Positions 25,989 through 34,410 of a stretch of 64,000 nucleotides of DNA are shown in pieces (the stretch's first letter is position 1; every line of letters starts with the position of its first letter). This DNA comes from Streptomyces blattellae (GTDB taxonomy: Bacteria; Actinomycetota; Actinomycetes; Streptomycetales; Streptomycetaceae), in assembly GCF_009709555.1 (NCBI RefSeq), contig NZ_WJBG01000113.1, positions 62,001 to 126,000 of the forward strand, given 5' to 3'. A model generated the notes under the pieces. That model was not told where the DNA came from. It did not search any database and saw nothing but the letters and a program-made list of their open reading frames with translations. A program made the translations under genes and the position numbers.

Positions 25989-27143
25989 TCAGTTCATGGT
26001 CGCCCCGATAGTCGTGGAACCCGTCGTCAGGAAAGTCGTCGCAGGCAGCGAGCCATCCGCCTTACGCGCCCCGTAGGCCGTGGCCGCGTCCGTCGACCTG
26101 AAGCCCGGCGTACTCACCCCGCTGTCCCAGTTGTTCGCGGCGTTCACCGTCCTGGTCCCCACCTTCGACAGCCCGCCCTTGTTGCCCACCGCCAGATTCC
26201 GCGCGAGCCGCGCCTTGCCGGTGGCGAAGTAGAACCCGGCCCGGGCGTTGGCGTTGGCGGTGTTGCGGTTCAGCGTGATCGCACCGGTGTTGGAGTTCTC
26301 GGTGAACCCGTGCAGCGTGTTGTCCCAGGCCGCGTTGTTGTTGACGGCATGCGCGACCACGGCACCGCCGCCGCCCAGCTTGAACCCGTTGCCGTTGCCC
26401 TCGAACGCCGAGTCGCCCCACCGGTTCTTGCCGTTGCCGAAGGCCCAGGTGTGCTCGATGGTGACCGGCGAGGAGAACTGCCACAGGTCGAGGCCGTCAT
26501 CGGAGTTGTTGTAGAGGCGGGCGCCCGTGATCTTGTTGCCCGTGCCCGAGCCGAACTTCACCGCGATGCCGTCGGCGTTCTGGCCGTGCCCGGCGGGGTC
26601 GTAGTTGCCGTGACTGTCCAGGTTCTGCACGAGGTTGCCGGTCGTGCCGTCACCGCGCAGGGTGAACCCGGAGTCGCCGTTGTCCGCGGTGACCAGGTTC
26701 TTGAAGACGCCGCCCACGGACGACGTGACGACGAGACCCTGCGCCGGGGAGTTCTGGAAGGTGAGGTTCTGCACGGTCCAGTGGTCGCCGTAGATCCCGG
26801 CCAGCCAGGAGCCGTCGGGCAGCCTGGAGCCGTCGATCTTCACCTTCTCGCTGCCGTACGCCCGCAGCGTGATGCGGTCGGAACCGGTGCCGTTGGCCGT
26901 GGACTTGAGGGTGGCCGTCGGATAGTACGTGCCGGCGCGCACCTCGATGACGGTGCCGGCGGCGGCGCGGGCCACGGCCGACTCCAACTGGGCGGTGGTG
27001 GACACGGTGACGGTCGTCGTGGCCGCCTGGGCGCCGCCGTCCGACAGTCCGAGGTAGACGCCGCCGGCGCCGGCGGAGACGGCCACCGCCGCCGCGATCG
27101 AGAGGGTGCGCGTCCTGCGGTGGCGTCCGGTGCTGTGCCGCAC
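25989..27143 (-). CDS. Secreted pectate lyase, PL9-type right-handed beta-helix
   Basis: 384 residues with a signal peptide (HRRTRTLSIAAAVAVSAGAGG... to AQAA, about 1-43). The beta-helix repeats contain YNNSDDGLDLWQF, the PL9 calcium and catalytic Asp region, and WAFGNGKNRWGDSAFEGNGNGFKLGGGG, where the Lys after NGF is the usual catalytic base (family knowledge). It cleaves polygalacturonate by Ca2+-dependent beta-elimination outside the cell. GTG 27143 is preferred (AGGAA just upstream). It is a close paralogue of the lyase at 29555-30667, ending in nearly the same residues (LTTGSTTIGATM). Confidence 0.85.
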   Translation of the reverse strand: MRHSTGRHRRTRTLSIAAAVAVSAGAGGVYLGLSDGGAQAATTTVTVSTTAQLESAVARAAAGTVIEVRAGTYYPTATLKSTANGTGSDRITLRAYGSEKVKIDGSRLPDGSWLAGIYGDHWTVQNLTFQNSPAQGLVVTSSVGGVFKNLVTADNGDSGFTLRGDGTTGNLVQNLDSHGNYDPAGHGQNADGIAVKFGSGTGNKITGARLYNNSDDGLDLWQFSSPVTIEHTWAFGNGKNRWGDSAFEGNGNGFKLGGGGAVVAHAVNNNAAWDNTLHGFTENSNTGAITLNRNTANANARAGFYFATGKARLARNLAVGNKGGLSKVGTRTVNAANNWDSGVSTPGFRSTDAATAYGARKADGSLPATTFLTTGSTTIGATMN

Positions 27144-27229
27144 TGGGCGTTCCTTTCCTAGGGGGTGGGGGACGCGATGCAGTCGCCGCCGCGGCCGGAG
27201 CAGGTTGCCGGGTCCCGGCCGAAAGCGAC

Positions 27230-27240
27230 CGAAACTTTCG
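27230..27240. promoter_or_regulatory. CGAAACTTTCG palindrome in the divergent lyase/GH43 promoter
   Basis: CGAAA-C-TTTCG is a perfect 5-1-5 inverted repeat, with a further CCGAAAG half-copy 9 bp upstream (27219-27225). It resembles the CGAA-N-TTCG operator reported for the Streptomyces xylan/xylose LacI-type regulator BxlR. It lies in the 204-bp spacer serving both the PL9 gene (-) and the double GH43 gene (+). Confidence 0.5.
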
Positions 27241-27347
27241 GCGCCCGCCATCTCACGCCTACCGATTGACGTGTTGTTTCCCACTGGTAAAACTCCCAAG
27301 GCGCCGCATCACCCAACAGAATCGCCCACACTCCTACAGGACTGCCC

Positions 27348-29546
27348 ATGCGCCCCAGAGCCGTGCTCGTCGCCTGTCTCGCCTTCCTCCTCGCCTTAGT
27401 CGCCGCACCACCCGGCACCGCGCAATCAGGAGCACCGCCCGTGAACCAGTCCAAGTACGCCGGCTATCTCTTCGCCTACTTCACCGGCGAGGGCACCGCC
27501 GACGGCGAGCAGATCCGCTACGCCCTCAGCCGCGGCAACGACGCGCTGCACTGGCGGGAGCTGAACGCGGGCAAGCCGGTCCTCACCTCCACCATCGGCG
27601 AGAAGGGGTTGCGCGACCCGTTCGTGATCCGCTCCCCCGAGGGTGACAAGTTCTATCTGATCGCCACCGACCTGCGCATGTACCAGAACTCCAGCGGCAG
27701 TTGGGATCACGTCCAGCGGCACGGCAGCCGGTCCATCATGGTCTGGGAGTCCACCGACCTGGTGAACTGGACCGACCAGCGCCTGGTGGAGGTGTCCCCC
27801 GACAACGCGGGCAACACCTGGGCGCCGGAGGCCTACTGGGACGAGACGCTGGACGCGTACGTCGTCTTCTGGGCGTCCAAGCTGTACGCCGACGACGACC
27901 CCGACCACACGGGCTCGACGTACAACAAGATGATGTACGCGACCACGAAGGACTTCCGCACCTTCAGCGAGCCGAAGGTCTGGGACGACCCCGGCTACTC
28001 GGTCATCGACTCGACCGTCGTGCAGCACGAGGACACCTACTACCGCTACACCAAGGACGAGCGGGACCCCACCTCCTCCAGCCCCTGCTCGAAGTTCATC
28101 ACCGCCGAGAAGTCGACCACGCTGACGGACACCTCGTACGACTTCGTGTCGGACTGCATCGGCAGCGGCTCGATCGACCGCGGTGAGGGCCCGACGGTGT
28201 TCAAGTCGAACACCGAGGACAAGTGGTACCTGTTCATCGACGAGTACGGCGGCCGGGGCTACGTCCCCTTCGAGACCACCGACCTCGACTCGGGCGAGTG
28301 GACGATGTCGACGAACTACCAGCTCCCCGCGAGCCCCCGCCACGGCACGGTCATCCCGGTGACGCAGGCCGAGTACGACCGCCTGCTGTCCGCCTACCCG
28401 GTCACCCCGACGTCGGTCGTGGACGCGACGGCGAAGGGCCAGAAGGGCTACGCGGTCGTCACCGAGGCGACGGGCAAGGTCGTGCTGCCCATGGAACCCG
28501 CCGCGGATCTACGGCACTTGGCGCCCCGGTTCGCCATCGGCGCGGGCGCGACGATCACCCCCCGGTCCGGCACCCGCCGCGACTTCCGCAAGCCGCAGAC
28601 CTACACGGTGACGGCGGCGGACGGAACGACGAGAACCTGGACCGTGGAGGCGGTACCGACCCGCAGTCCGGTCCTGCCGGGGCTGTACGCGGACCCCGAC
28701 ATCCGCTATATGAACGGCCGTTACTGGATCTACCCGACGACGGACGGCTTCCCGGGCTGGAGCGGTACGCAGTTCAAGGCCTACTCGTCGAAGGACCTGG
28801 TCCACTGGAAGGACCACGGCGTCATCCTCGATCTGGGCCCTGATGTCTCCTGGGCCGACCGGAACGCCTGGGCGCCCGCGATCGCCGAGAAGGACGGCAC
28901 GTACTACTTCTACTTCTGCGCCGAGCAGCAGATCGGCGTGGCGGTGGCGGACTCCCCCGCCGGCCCGTTCAAGGACGCGCTGGGCAAGCCGCTGGTGGCC
29001 AAGGGCGGTTCGTACCGGGGCCAGATGATCGACCCCTCCGTCTACACGGACGACGACGGCACGTCGTACCTCTACTGGGGCAACGGCCGCGCCTACGTCG
29101 CCCCGCTGAACGACGACATGGTGTCGTTCGACGCCTCGCAGGTGAAGGACATCACCCAGCCGAACTTCCGCGAGGGCTCCTTCGTGATCAAGCGGAACGG
29201 CACGTACTACTTCATGTGGTCCGAGGACGACACCCGCAGCGAGAACTACCACGTCGCCTACGCGACCGGACCGTCCCCGCTCGGCCCGTGGACCAAGAAG
29301 GGGACGATCCTGCAGAAGCGGCCGGAGTACGGCATCCTCGGCACCGGCCACCACTCGGTGGTGAACACGCCCGGCACCGACGAGTGGTACATCGTCTACC
29401 ACCGGTTCGCACTCAACGGCCCGGGCAAGGCGGGCGGCGACGGTACCCACCGCGAGACGACCGTCGACCGCCTGGAGTTCGCGGCCGACGGCACGATCAA
29501 GCCCGTGGTGCCGACCCTGGAGTCGATCAGGCCGGTACGCCGGTAG
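27348..29546 (+). CDS. Secreted double-domain GH43 glycosidase
   Basis: 732 residues, signal peptide about 1-26 (ending GTAQ). Two GH43 beta-propellers: domain one about 35-345 (LRDPFVIRSPEGDKFYLIATD, NTWAPEAYWDETLDAYVVFWA, RGEGPTVFKS), and domain two about 440-730 (VLPGLYADPDIRYMNGRYWIYPTTDG, NAWAPAIAEKDGTYYFYF, QMIDPSVYTDDDGTSYLYWG, FREGSFVIKRNGTYYFMWS). A short immunoglobulin-like linker (TITPRSGTRRDF to TRTWTVEAVPT) joins them. Both domains keep the Asp and Glu of the GH43 active site. Likely releases arabinose, galactose or xylose from pectin side chains; specificity is not readable. Lies between two paralogous PL9 genes on the other strand. Confidence 0.87.
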   Translation: MRPRAVLVACLAFLLALVAAPPGTAQSGAPPVNQSKYAGYLFAYFTGEGTADGEQIRYALSRGNDALHWRELNAGKPVLTSTIGEKGLRDPFVIRSPEGDKFYLIATDLRMYQNSSGSWDHVQRHGSRSIMVWESTDLVNWTDQRLVEVSPDNAGNTWAPEAYWDETLDAYVVFWASKLYADDDPDHTGSTYNKMMYATTKDFRTFSEPKVWDDPGYSVIDSTVVQHEDTYYRYTKDERDPTSSSPCSKFITAEKSTTLTDTSYDFVSDCIGSGSIDRGEGPTVFKSNTEDKWYLFIDEYGGRGYVPFETTDLDSGEWTMSTNYQLPASPRHGTVIPVTQAEYDRLLSAYPVTPTSVVDATAKGQKGYAVVTEATGKVVLPMEPAADLRHLAPRFAIGAGATITPRSGTRRDFRKPQTYTVTAADGTTRTWTVEAVPTRSPVLPGLYADPDIRYMNGRYWIYPTTDGFPGWSGTQFKAYSSKDLVHWKDHGVILDLGPDVSWADRNAWAPAIAEKDGTYYFYFCAEQQIGVAVADSPAGPFKDALGKPLVAKGGSYRGQMIDPSVYTDDDGTSYLYWGNGRAYVAPLNDDMVSFDASQVKDITQPNFREGSFVIKRNGTYYFMWSEDDTRSENYHVAYATGPSPLGPWTKKGTILQKRPEYGILGTGHHSVVNTPGTDEWYIVYHRFALNGPGKAGGDGTHRETTVDRLEFAADGTIKPVVPTLESIRPVRR

Positions 29547-29554
29547 CAGCCGGT

Positions 29555-30667
29555 TCAGTCCATCGTCGCGCCGATGGTGGTGCTGCCCGTGGTCAGGAAC
29601 GTGGTCACGGGCAGCGAGCCGTCGGACTGGCGGGCGTTGTACGTCGTCGACGCGTTCGTGGAACGGAAGGCGGGCGTCGAGATCCCGGAGTCCCAGTTGT
29701 TGCCGGAGGACACCACGGACGATCCCCTGCTCACCAGTCCGCTGCCATTGCTCACGGCCAGGTTCCGGCCCAGCCTCCCCGCGCCCGTGGCGAAGTAGTA
29801 ACCCCACTTGCCGTTGGAGTACGCCGTCGTCCGGTTGATGACGATCGCGCCGGTGTTGGAGTTCTCGGTGAAACCGTTTCCGGCGTTGTCCCAGGCGGCC
29901 GAGTTGTTCACGACGTGCGCGACGACCTCGCCGTCACCACCCAGCTTGTAACCGTTTCCGTCCCCGGCGAACGACGAGTCGCTCCACCGGTTCTCGCCGT
30001 TGCCGAAGGCCCAGGTGTGCTCGACGGTGACCGGCGAGGAGAAGGACCAGAAGTCGATACCGTCATCCGAGTTGTTGTACAGGCGGGCGCCGGTGATCAG
30101 GTTGCCGGTGCCGGAGCCGTACTTCACGGCGATCCCGTCGGCGTTCTCGCCGTGACTGGCGGCGTCGTAGTGGCCGTAGGAGTCGATGTTCCTGACGGTG
30201 TTGTTCACCGTCCCGTCGCCGGTGAGCGTGAAGCCGGAGTCGCCGCCGTTGATGGTCTTGATGTTGTTCCAGTCGCTGCCGGTGCAGGACTGGCAGACGA
30301 CCGCGCTGTCCGGGGAGTTCTGAAAGGTGATGTCGGAGACGCTCCAGTAGTCCGCGGTGAGCTTGAAGATCCAGTCGCCGTCGGGCAGGTTCGACCCGTC
30401 GATCCTGACGGTCTCCGAGCCGTACGCGGTGAGCGTGATCCGCGAGGCCGAGGTGCCGTTGGCCGTGGACTCAAGGGTGGCCGTCGGGTAGTAGGTGCCC
30501 CCGCGGACCTGGATGACCGTGCCGGGGGTGGCGTTCCTGAGGGCGTTGGACAGGTCGGTGGAGTTGCTGACGACCACGGTCGCGGCCTGGGCCTGGGTGG
30601 GCAGGACGGCGAGGCCGGAGCCGGCGGCGAGGGCCGCCGCGGCGAGGAGGGCGATACGACGAGACAT
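29555..30667 (-). CDS. Secreted pectate lyase, PL9-type (paralogue of 25989-27143)
   Basis: 370 residues, signal peptide about 1-28 (RRIALLAAAALAAGSGLAVLPTQAQA). It shares the sequence plan of its paralogue: TPGTVIQVRGGTYYPTATLESTANGT, YNNSDDGIDFWSFSSPVTVEHTWAFGNGENRWSD, then GDGNGYKLGGDG with the candidate catalytic Lys. An extra CQSC pair near residue 130 is absent from the paralogue. Convergent with the GH43 gene, the two stops being 8 bp apart. It likely arose by local duplication, given the shared C-terminal segment. Confidence 0.85.
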   Translation of the reverse strand: MSRRIALLAAAALAAGSGLAVLPTQAQAATVVVSNSTDLSNALRNATPGTVIQVRGGTYYPTATLESTANGTSASRITLTAYGSETVRIDGSNLPDGDWIFKLTADYWSVSDITFQNSPDSAVVCQSCTGSDWNNIKTINGGDSGFTLTGDGTVNNTVRNIDSYGHYDAASHGENADGIAVKYGSGTGNLITGARLYNNSDDGIDFWSFSSPVTVEHTWAFGNGENRWSDSSFAGDGNGYKLGGDGEVVAHVVNNSAAWDNAGNGFTENSNTGAIVINRTTAYSNGKWGYYFATGAGRLGRNLAVSNGSGLVSRGSSVVSSGNNWDSGISTPAFRSTNASTTYNARQSDGSLPVTTFLTTGSTTIGATMD

Positions 30668-30753
30668 GGAGTGCGGGTCCTTTCGTCGTGCTATGGGGGG
30701 ATTCACGCGGGGGCATTCAGCGAACGGGGTCGAACCCGGTGCCCCCACCGGAT

Positions 30754-31785
30754 TCATGGGCGCTCGTACGGCGCCCAGTCCCGCAGATAGGTCCGCCGGG
30801 TGTGCGTGGCGGCCTCCTGCGCGGTCAGCAGAGGCCGGTTCTCCGGGACGGAAACCACCGCGCCGGGGCCGGAGTTGGCGTACTCCCTGAAGCGCATGGT
30901 CTGCCAGGGGTAGGCCTCTCGCATGTCGGTGTAGGGCGTGACCGGGTCGATCCCCGGTCCGATCCAGGTGTTCCGGACCACCAGCGAGGGCCGGGCGGTC
31001 GTCTCGTACGTCGGCACCCACGGCCGCGCCAGCTTGTACGCCGCGTCCTCGGCGCCGGACGTGATGCGGGAGCGGACGGCGAGGATGCCGTAGGGGTTGG
31101 CGCGGGCGGTGGAGGGCGCGAAGACCATGCCCTTGGGGGTGAAGCCGACGTCCCGCTGGAGGGTGCGGAAGTGGCACTCCTCGAAGACGGCGGTGGCCCG
31201 GCCGAAGACGAAGTCGACGTCGCCCTCGATGTAGCAGCGGCGGAAGTACTGCCGGTCGAAGGCGGTGAGCGCGCTCGTGTCGGCGAAGAGGGTGTCCTGG
31301 TGGGCGAGGAGGCGGACGTTCTCGAACCGTGAACGGTCGCCCGTCACATAGGCCGCGACGGCCTGGGTCCCGGTGATGTCGGGGTGGTCGGCACGCAGCC
31401 AGTCGTTGGCGAGCGTGAGGTCACGGACGGTCAGGCCGGGGGCGGCGGAGGTGAAGGTGGCGGAACCCGCGGTGCCGTACGTCCCCGAACCGTCCGGCTT
31501 GGGCGTCCCATTGGCGTTGTCGAAGACGATGACGGCGTCGCGGGGGTCGCGGGTGGCGCCGCGCACCGTCAACCCGGTGAGTCCGGCAGGGATGTCGACG
31601 ACCTCGCGGTACGTCCCCGGATGCACGACGATCGTCCACCCGGGCCCGTCCACCGCGTCCACGGCGGCCTGGACCGAGCCCCCGGCCCGGACATGGAGGA
31701 CCCCGCGGTCCCGGGCGAAGGCGGGGGAGGTGCCGACAGCCGCCAGGCCGCCCGCGATGCCGCCGAGCAGAGTACGTCGGCGCAT
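30754..31785 (-). CDS. Secreted pectin methylesterase (CE8)
   Basis: 343 residues. A twin-arginine-like signal (MRRRTLLGGIAGGLAAVG) is followed by the right-handed beta-helix of CE8. It removes methyl esters from homogalacturonan so lyases can act. Visible active-site segments: LLAHQDTLFAD (Gln and first Asp), YIEGDVDFVFGRATAVFE (second Asp) and KLARPWVP (Arg/Trp). The start ATG follows a GGAAGGGG site. It lies 1 bp after the stop of the next pectinesterase gene on the same strand, so the two are co-transcribed. Confidence 0.92.
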   Translation of the reverse strand: MRRRTLLGGIAGGLAAVGTSPAFARDRGVLHVRAGGSVQAAVDAVDGPGWTIVVHPGTYREVVDIPAGLTGLTVRGATRDPRDAVIVFDNANGTPKPDGSGTYGTAGSATFTSAAPGLTVRDLTLANDWLRADHPDITGTQAVAAYVTGDRSRFENVRLLAHQDTLFADTSALTAFDRQYFRRCYIEGDVDFVFGRATAVFEECHFRTLQRDVGFTPKGMVFAPSTARANPYGILAVRSRITSGAEDAAYKLARPWVPTYETTARPSLVVRNTWIGPGIDPVTPYTDMREAYPWQTMRFREYANSGPGAVVSVPENRPLLTAQEAATHTRRTYLRDWAPYERP

Positions 31786-31786
31786 G

Positions 31787-32905
31787 TCACCGCCCCTTCC
31801 ACGGCGTCCAGTCGCCGAGGTATGCCTCGCGTGTCGCCGACTCGGCCTGTTCGTCGGTGAGTTGGGGCCGGTTCTCGGGGACGGTGATCGCGGCGCCGGG
31901 GCCGGTGTTGCGGTACTCGGCGAACCGCTGGTTCTGCCAGGGATAGCCGTTCGACATGTTGGTGTAGGGCTCGGCCGCGTCGATGCCGCGGCCGAGCCAG
32001 GTGTCCCGCACGACGAGCGACGGCCGGGCGGTGGTGTCGGAGCTGGGCACCCAGGGGCGGGCCAGCTTGTAGTAGCCGTCGGGGGCCTCGCTGCTGATAC
32101 GGCTGCTCGTCACCAGGTAGCCGAGCGGGTTGGCCACCGCCGTCGAGGGCGCGAAGACGAACCCGTACGGGGCGGCGGCCAGGTCGGTCCTGGTGAGCGT
32201 CCGGAAGTGGCAGTGCGCGTAGACGGCGGTGGCCCGGCCGAAGACGAAGTCGACGTCGCCCTCGGCATAGCAGTGGGAGTAGTACTGCCGGGCGAAGACG
32301 CCGAGGGCCGAGGAGTCGGCGTACAGGGTGTCCTGATGGCCGAGGAAGCGGCAGTGGTGGAAGGCGGAGCGGTCGCCCTGGACCTTGATGGCGACGGCCT
32401 GGGTGCCCGAGACGCCGGGGTGGTCTGCGCGCAGCCAGTCGTTGGCGAAGGTGATCCAGCGGGCGGTGAAGCCGTCGGCCTGCACGGTCGTGGTGGCGGA
32501 TCCACTGGTGCCGTAGGTGCCACCGCCGGGCTTGGGGGTGCCGGCCGAGTTGTCGTACACGATCACGACATCGCGGGGGTTCTCCGAGGCGCCGATCCAG
32601 GTCGCTTCCGTCCGGGTGACGTCGACGGCGACCGTCTCCCGGTAGGTGCCGGATGCGAGGACCAGCGTCCGGCCGCTGCCGCTCGCCGCGGTCACGGCGT
32701 CGCGGACGGAGGTGACATCGCCGCGGCCGTGCGGGTCGACGTACAGGGTCTGCGGGGTGAGGCGCGCGGCCGGCGAACCGTATCGGCCGAACGGTCGCGG
32801 TCCGCCGGCTGCCCGCGCGGGGGCGGAGGCGAGACCGAGGGCGGCGCCCGCCGCGGCGGATGCCGTGAGGAATCCGCGGCGGGACATGGGGAAGTGCGAG
32901 GGCAT
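31787..32905 (-). CDS. Secreted pectin methylesterase (CE8), Tat signal
   Basis: 372 residues. Tat-type leader SRRGFLTASAAAGAALGLASAPARA (about 8-32). Same CE8 core as its downstream partner: FLGHQDTLYADSS, YAEGDVDFVFGRATAV, KLARPWVPSSDTTARPSLVV; overall about half the residues agree, so they are paralogues. ATG 32905 has GAAGGAG in front; an internal ATG at 32887 would still leave the Tat motif. Preceded by a 12-bp tandem repeat and a hairpin terminator of the gene before it. Confidence 0.92.
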   Translation of the reverse strand: MPSHFPMSRRGFLTASAAAGAALGLASAPARAAGGPRPFGRYGSPAARLTPQTLYVDPHGRGDVTSVRDAVTAASGSGRTLVLASGTYRETVAVDVTRTEATWIGASENPRDVVIVYDNSAGTPKPGGGTYGTSGSATTTVQADGFTARWITFANDWLRADHPGVSGTQAVAIKVQGDRSAFHHCRFLGHQDTLYADSSALGVFARQYYSHCYAEGDVDFVFGRATAVYAHCHFRTLTRTDLAAAPYGFVFAPSTAVANPLGYLVTSSRISSEAPDGYYKLARPWVPSSDTTARPSLVVRDTWLGRGIDAAEPYTNMSNGYPWQNQRFAEYRNTGPGAAITVPENRPQLTDEQAESATREAYLGDWTPWKGR

Positions 32906-32927
32906 GCGGGTGCTCCTTCGCGGTACG

Positions 32928-32951
32928 GCTCGGGTGAGTGCTCGGGTGAGT
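32928..32951. repeat. 12-bp tandem repeat upstream of a pectinesterase gene
   Basis: GCTCGGGTGAGT occurs twice without spacer (32928-32939, 32940-32951), about 23 bp before the minus-strand ATG at 32905 and just upstream of its ribosome site. Confidence 0.75.
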
Positions 32952-32954
32952 GGA

Positions 32955-32987
32955 GGGGCGGGGCCGGAGCGGGTGCGGCCCCGCCCC
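32955..32987 (-). terminator. Hairpin after the PL1 pectate lyase gene
   Basis: GGGGCGGGGCC and GGCCCCGCCCC form an 11-bp perfect stem around an 11-nt loop, 17 bp beyond the lyase stop. It would separate the lyase transcript from the pectinesterase pair. Confidence 0.7.
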
Positions 32988-33004
32988 GGCCCGTTCGCCC
33001 GGGG

Positions 33005-34315
33005 TCAGCGCAGCCGGCCGGCGCCCGCGCGGTGATCGACGATCGCGGGAACGGCGCGTGCCGGGTCGACCTTGGTGCGCAGGGCCGGGGTCCAGCCGGC
33101 GCCGGACTGGAGGGTCTCGCCGGGGATCTCCGCGTTGTGCACGGCGATGAGGTCGGTCAGCCGGCCGTTGACGTAGTTGTTCTCGGCGGTCAGCGGCGAC
33201 TCGTTCCACTTCTTCAGCACCTTGCCGACGCTGACGCCTTCGGCGAGGGAGAACGCGTTGTCGGTGGCGTACAGCTGCGAGGAGATGCCGACGCCCCAGA
33301 CGTAGTCGAACTTCTGGTCCGCGCTCACCACGTAGTGGTTGTTGTAGACGTCGACCTGTCCGAACCGCACGCGCGGGGAGCGCTGCAGGATGCCGTCGAA
33401 GCGGTTGTGGTGCAGGGTGACCTTGAGCTTGCCGCCGTCGGTGGTGGCGAGGCCGTCGCCGTTTCCGATCAGCATGTTCTTGTCGTGGTCCTCGTAGGAG
33501 TTCCAGGACACGGTCACGTAGTTCGAGCCGCGCACGATGTCCGTCAGCCCGTCGTGCTGCTGGAAGACCTTGCCGAAGTAGACCGGCCGCTCGCTGTCGG
33601 GGTAGCGCCCGTCGGTGAGGGTGTTGTGGTCGATCCACACGTGATCGCTGCCGTAGACGACCACGGTGTCGTACTCGGAGTTCCAGTTGCCGGTGTTGTC
33701 GTCGTCGGTCGGGTCCCACTTGGGGAAGCAGTCGAGCGGGGCCTCGATGGTGAGGTTGCGCAGGATGACGTTGGAGACGTCCTTGATCTGGAGGCTGCCG
33801 CCGAGGATGGCGGCGTCCTCGCCGACGCCGATGATGGTGGTGTTGCTGGGGACGTAGGCCTTGATGGCCGAGTCCTGGTTGGCCATGGAAGCGACCCGCG
33901 CGTCCTCCTGCGGGCCCATGGCGACCTTGTCGTTGCCGTAGACGGCCGGGTCGTAGTCCTTGAGGTACTGCTGGAGGTCGTAGCCCCCGGTGACGAAGGC
34001 CTCGCAGCCCTCGGAGACGGCGTCGATCGTGCCCTTGACCTTGATGATCTTGGGCGCGTCGCCGCCGTCGGCGAGCGCCTGCTTGAACTCCGCCCAGGTG
34101 GTGACCGTGTAGACATGCTCGGCGTCGGCGGTCGCGCCTCCGGTGGTGCCGGTGCCGTGGGAGCCCCAGCCGTCGCCGGCCGCGAGGGTCTGCCGGGCCG
34201 CGTCCCGGGGCTGGGCCTGGGCGACCGCACTGGTCAGCGTCAGGACGAGGGCGGTGCAGCCGGCTACGGCCAGACCCTTTCCTATGACATGATCATGCCA
34301 ATCCTGTGTGTTCAC
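33005..34315 (-). CDS. Secreted PL1-family pectate lyase
   Basis: 436 residues with a signal peptide (about 12-34, GLAVAGCTALVLTLTSAVAQA). PL1 beta-helix: NVILRNLTIEAPLDCFPKWDPTDDDNTGNWNSEYD (calcium-site Asp cluster), VWIDHNTLTDGRYPD (vWiDH motif), VTLHHNRFDGILQRSPRVRFG with the catalytic-region Arg. It cleaves polygalacturonate extracellularly. The GTG at 34315 (MNTQDW) is inferred; the longer frame upstream consists of a 15-bp tandem repeat and is probably untranslated. Paralogue of the lyase at 42229-43512 (shared DGW-HGTGTTGG N-terminus). Confidence 0.9.
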   Translation of the reverse strand: MNTQDWHDHVIGKGLAVAGCTALVLTLTSAVAQAQPRDAARQTLAAGDGWGSHGTGTTGGATADAEHVYTVTTWAEFKQALADGGDAPKIIKVKGTIDAVSEGCEAFVTGGYDLQQYLKDYDPAVYGNDKVAMGPQEDARVASMANQDSAIKAYVPSNTTIIGVGEDAAILGGSLQIKDVSNVILRNLTIEAPLDCFPKWDPTDDDNTGNWNSEYDTVVVYGSDHVWIDHNTLTDGRYPDSERPVYFGKVFQQHDGLTDIVRGSNYVTVSWNSYEDHDKNMLIGNGDGLATTDGGKLKVTLHHNRFDGILQRSPRVRFGQVDVYNNHYVVSADQKFDYVWGVGISSQLYATDNAFSLAEGVSVGKVLKKWNESPLTAENNYVNGRLTDLIAVHNAEIPGETLQSGAGWTPALRTKVDPARAVPAIVDHRAGAGRLR

Positions 34316-34329
34316 TGTGCGGCTCTCTT

Positions 34330-34380
34330 TCGACTGAGTGGAGTTCGACTGAGTGGAGTTCGACTGAGTGGAGTTCGACT
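34330..34380. repeat. 15-bp tandem repeat, 3.4 copies, upstream of the PL1 lyase
   Basis: TCGACTGAGTGGAGT starts at 34330, 34345 and 34360 in identical copies, with a fourth partial TCGACT at 34375. It lies 15-65 bp upstream of the minus-strand GTG start at 34315, in the leader or promoter. Confidence 0.85.
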
Positions 34381-34410
34381 GCGGGGAGGGGGTTGTCAGG
34401 CGGTGGCCGC

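Noticed and set aside
34330..34380. Repeat-encoded peptide (SNSTQ-type) as N-terminal extension of the lyase
   Set aside because: A signal peptide begins downstream at the GTG 34315; a 100-residue polar extension before it would be abnormal for secretion.
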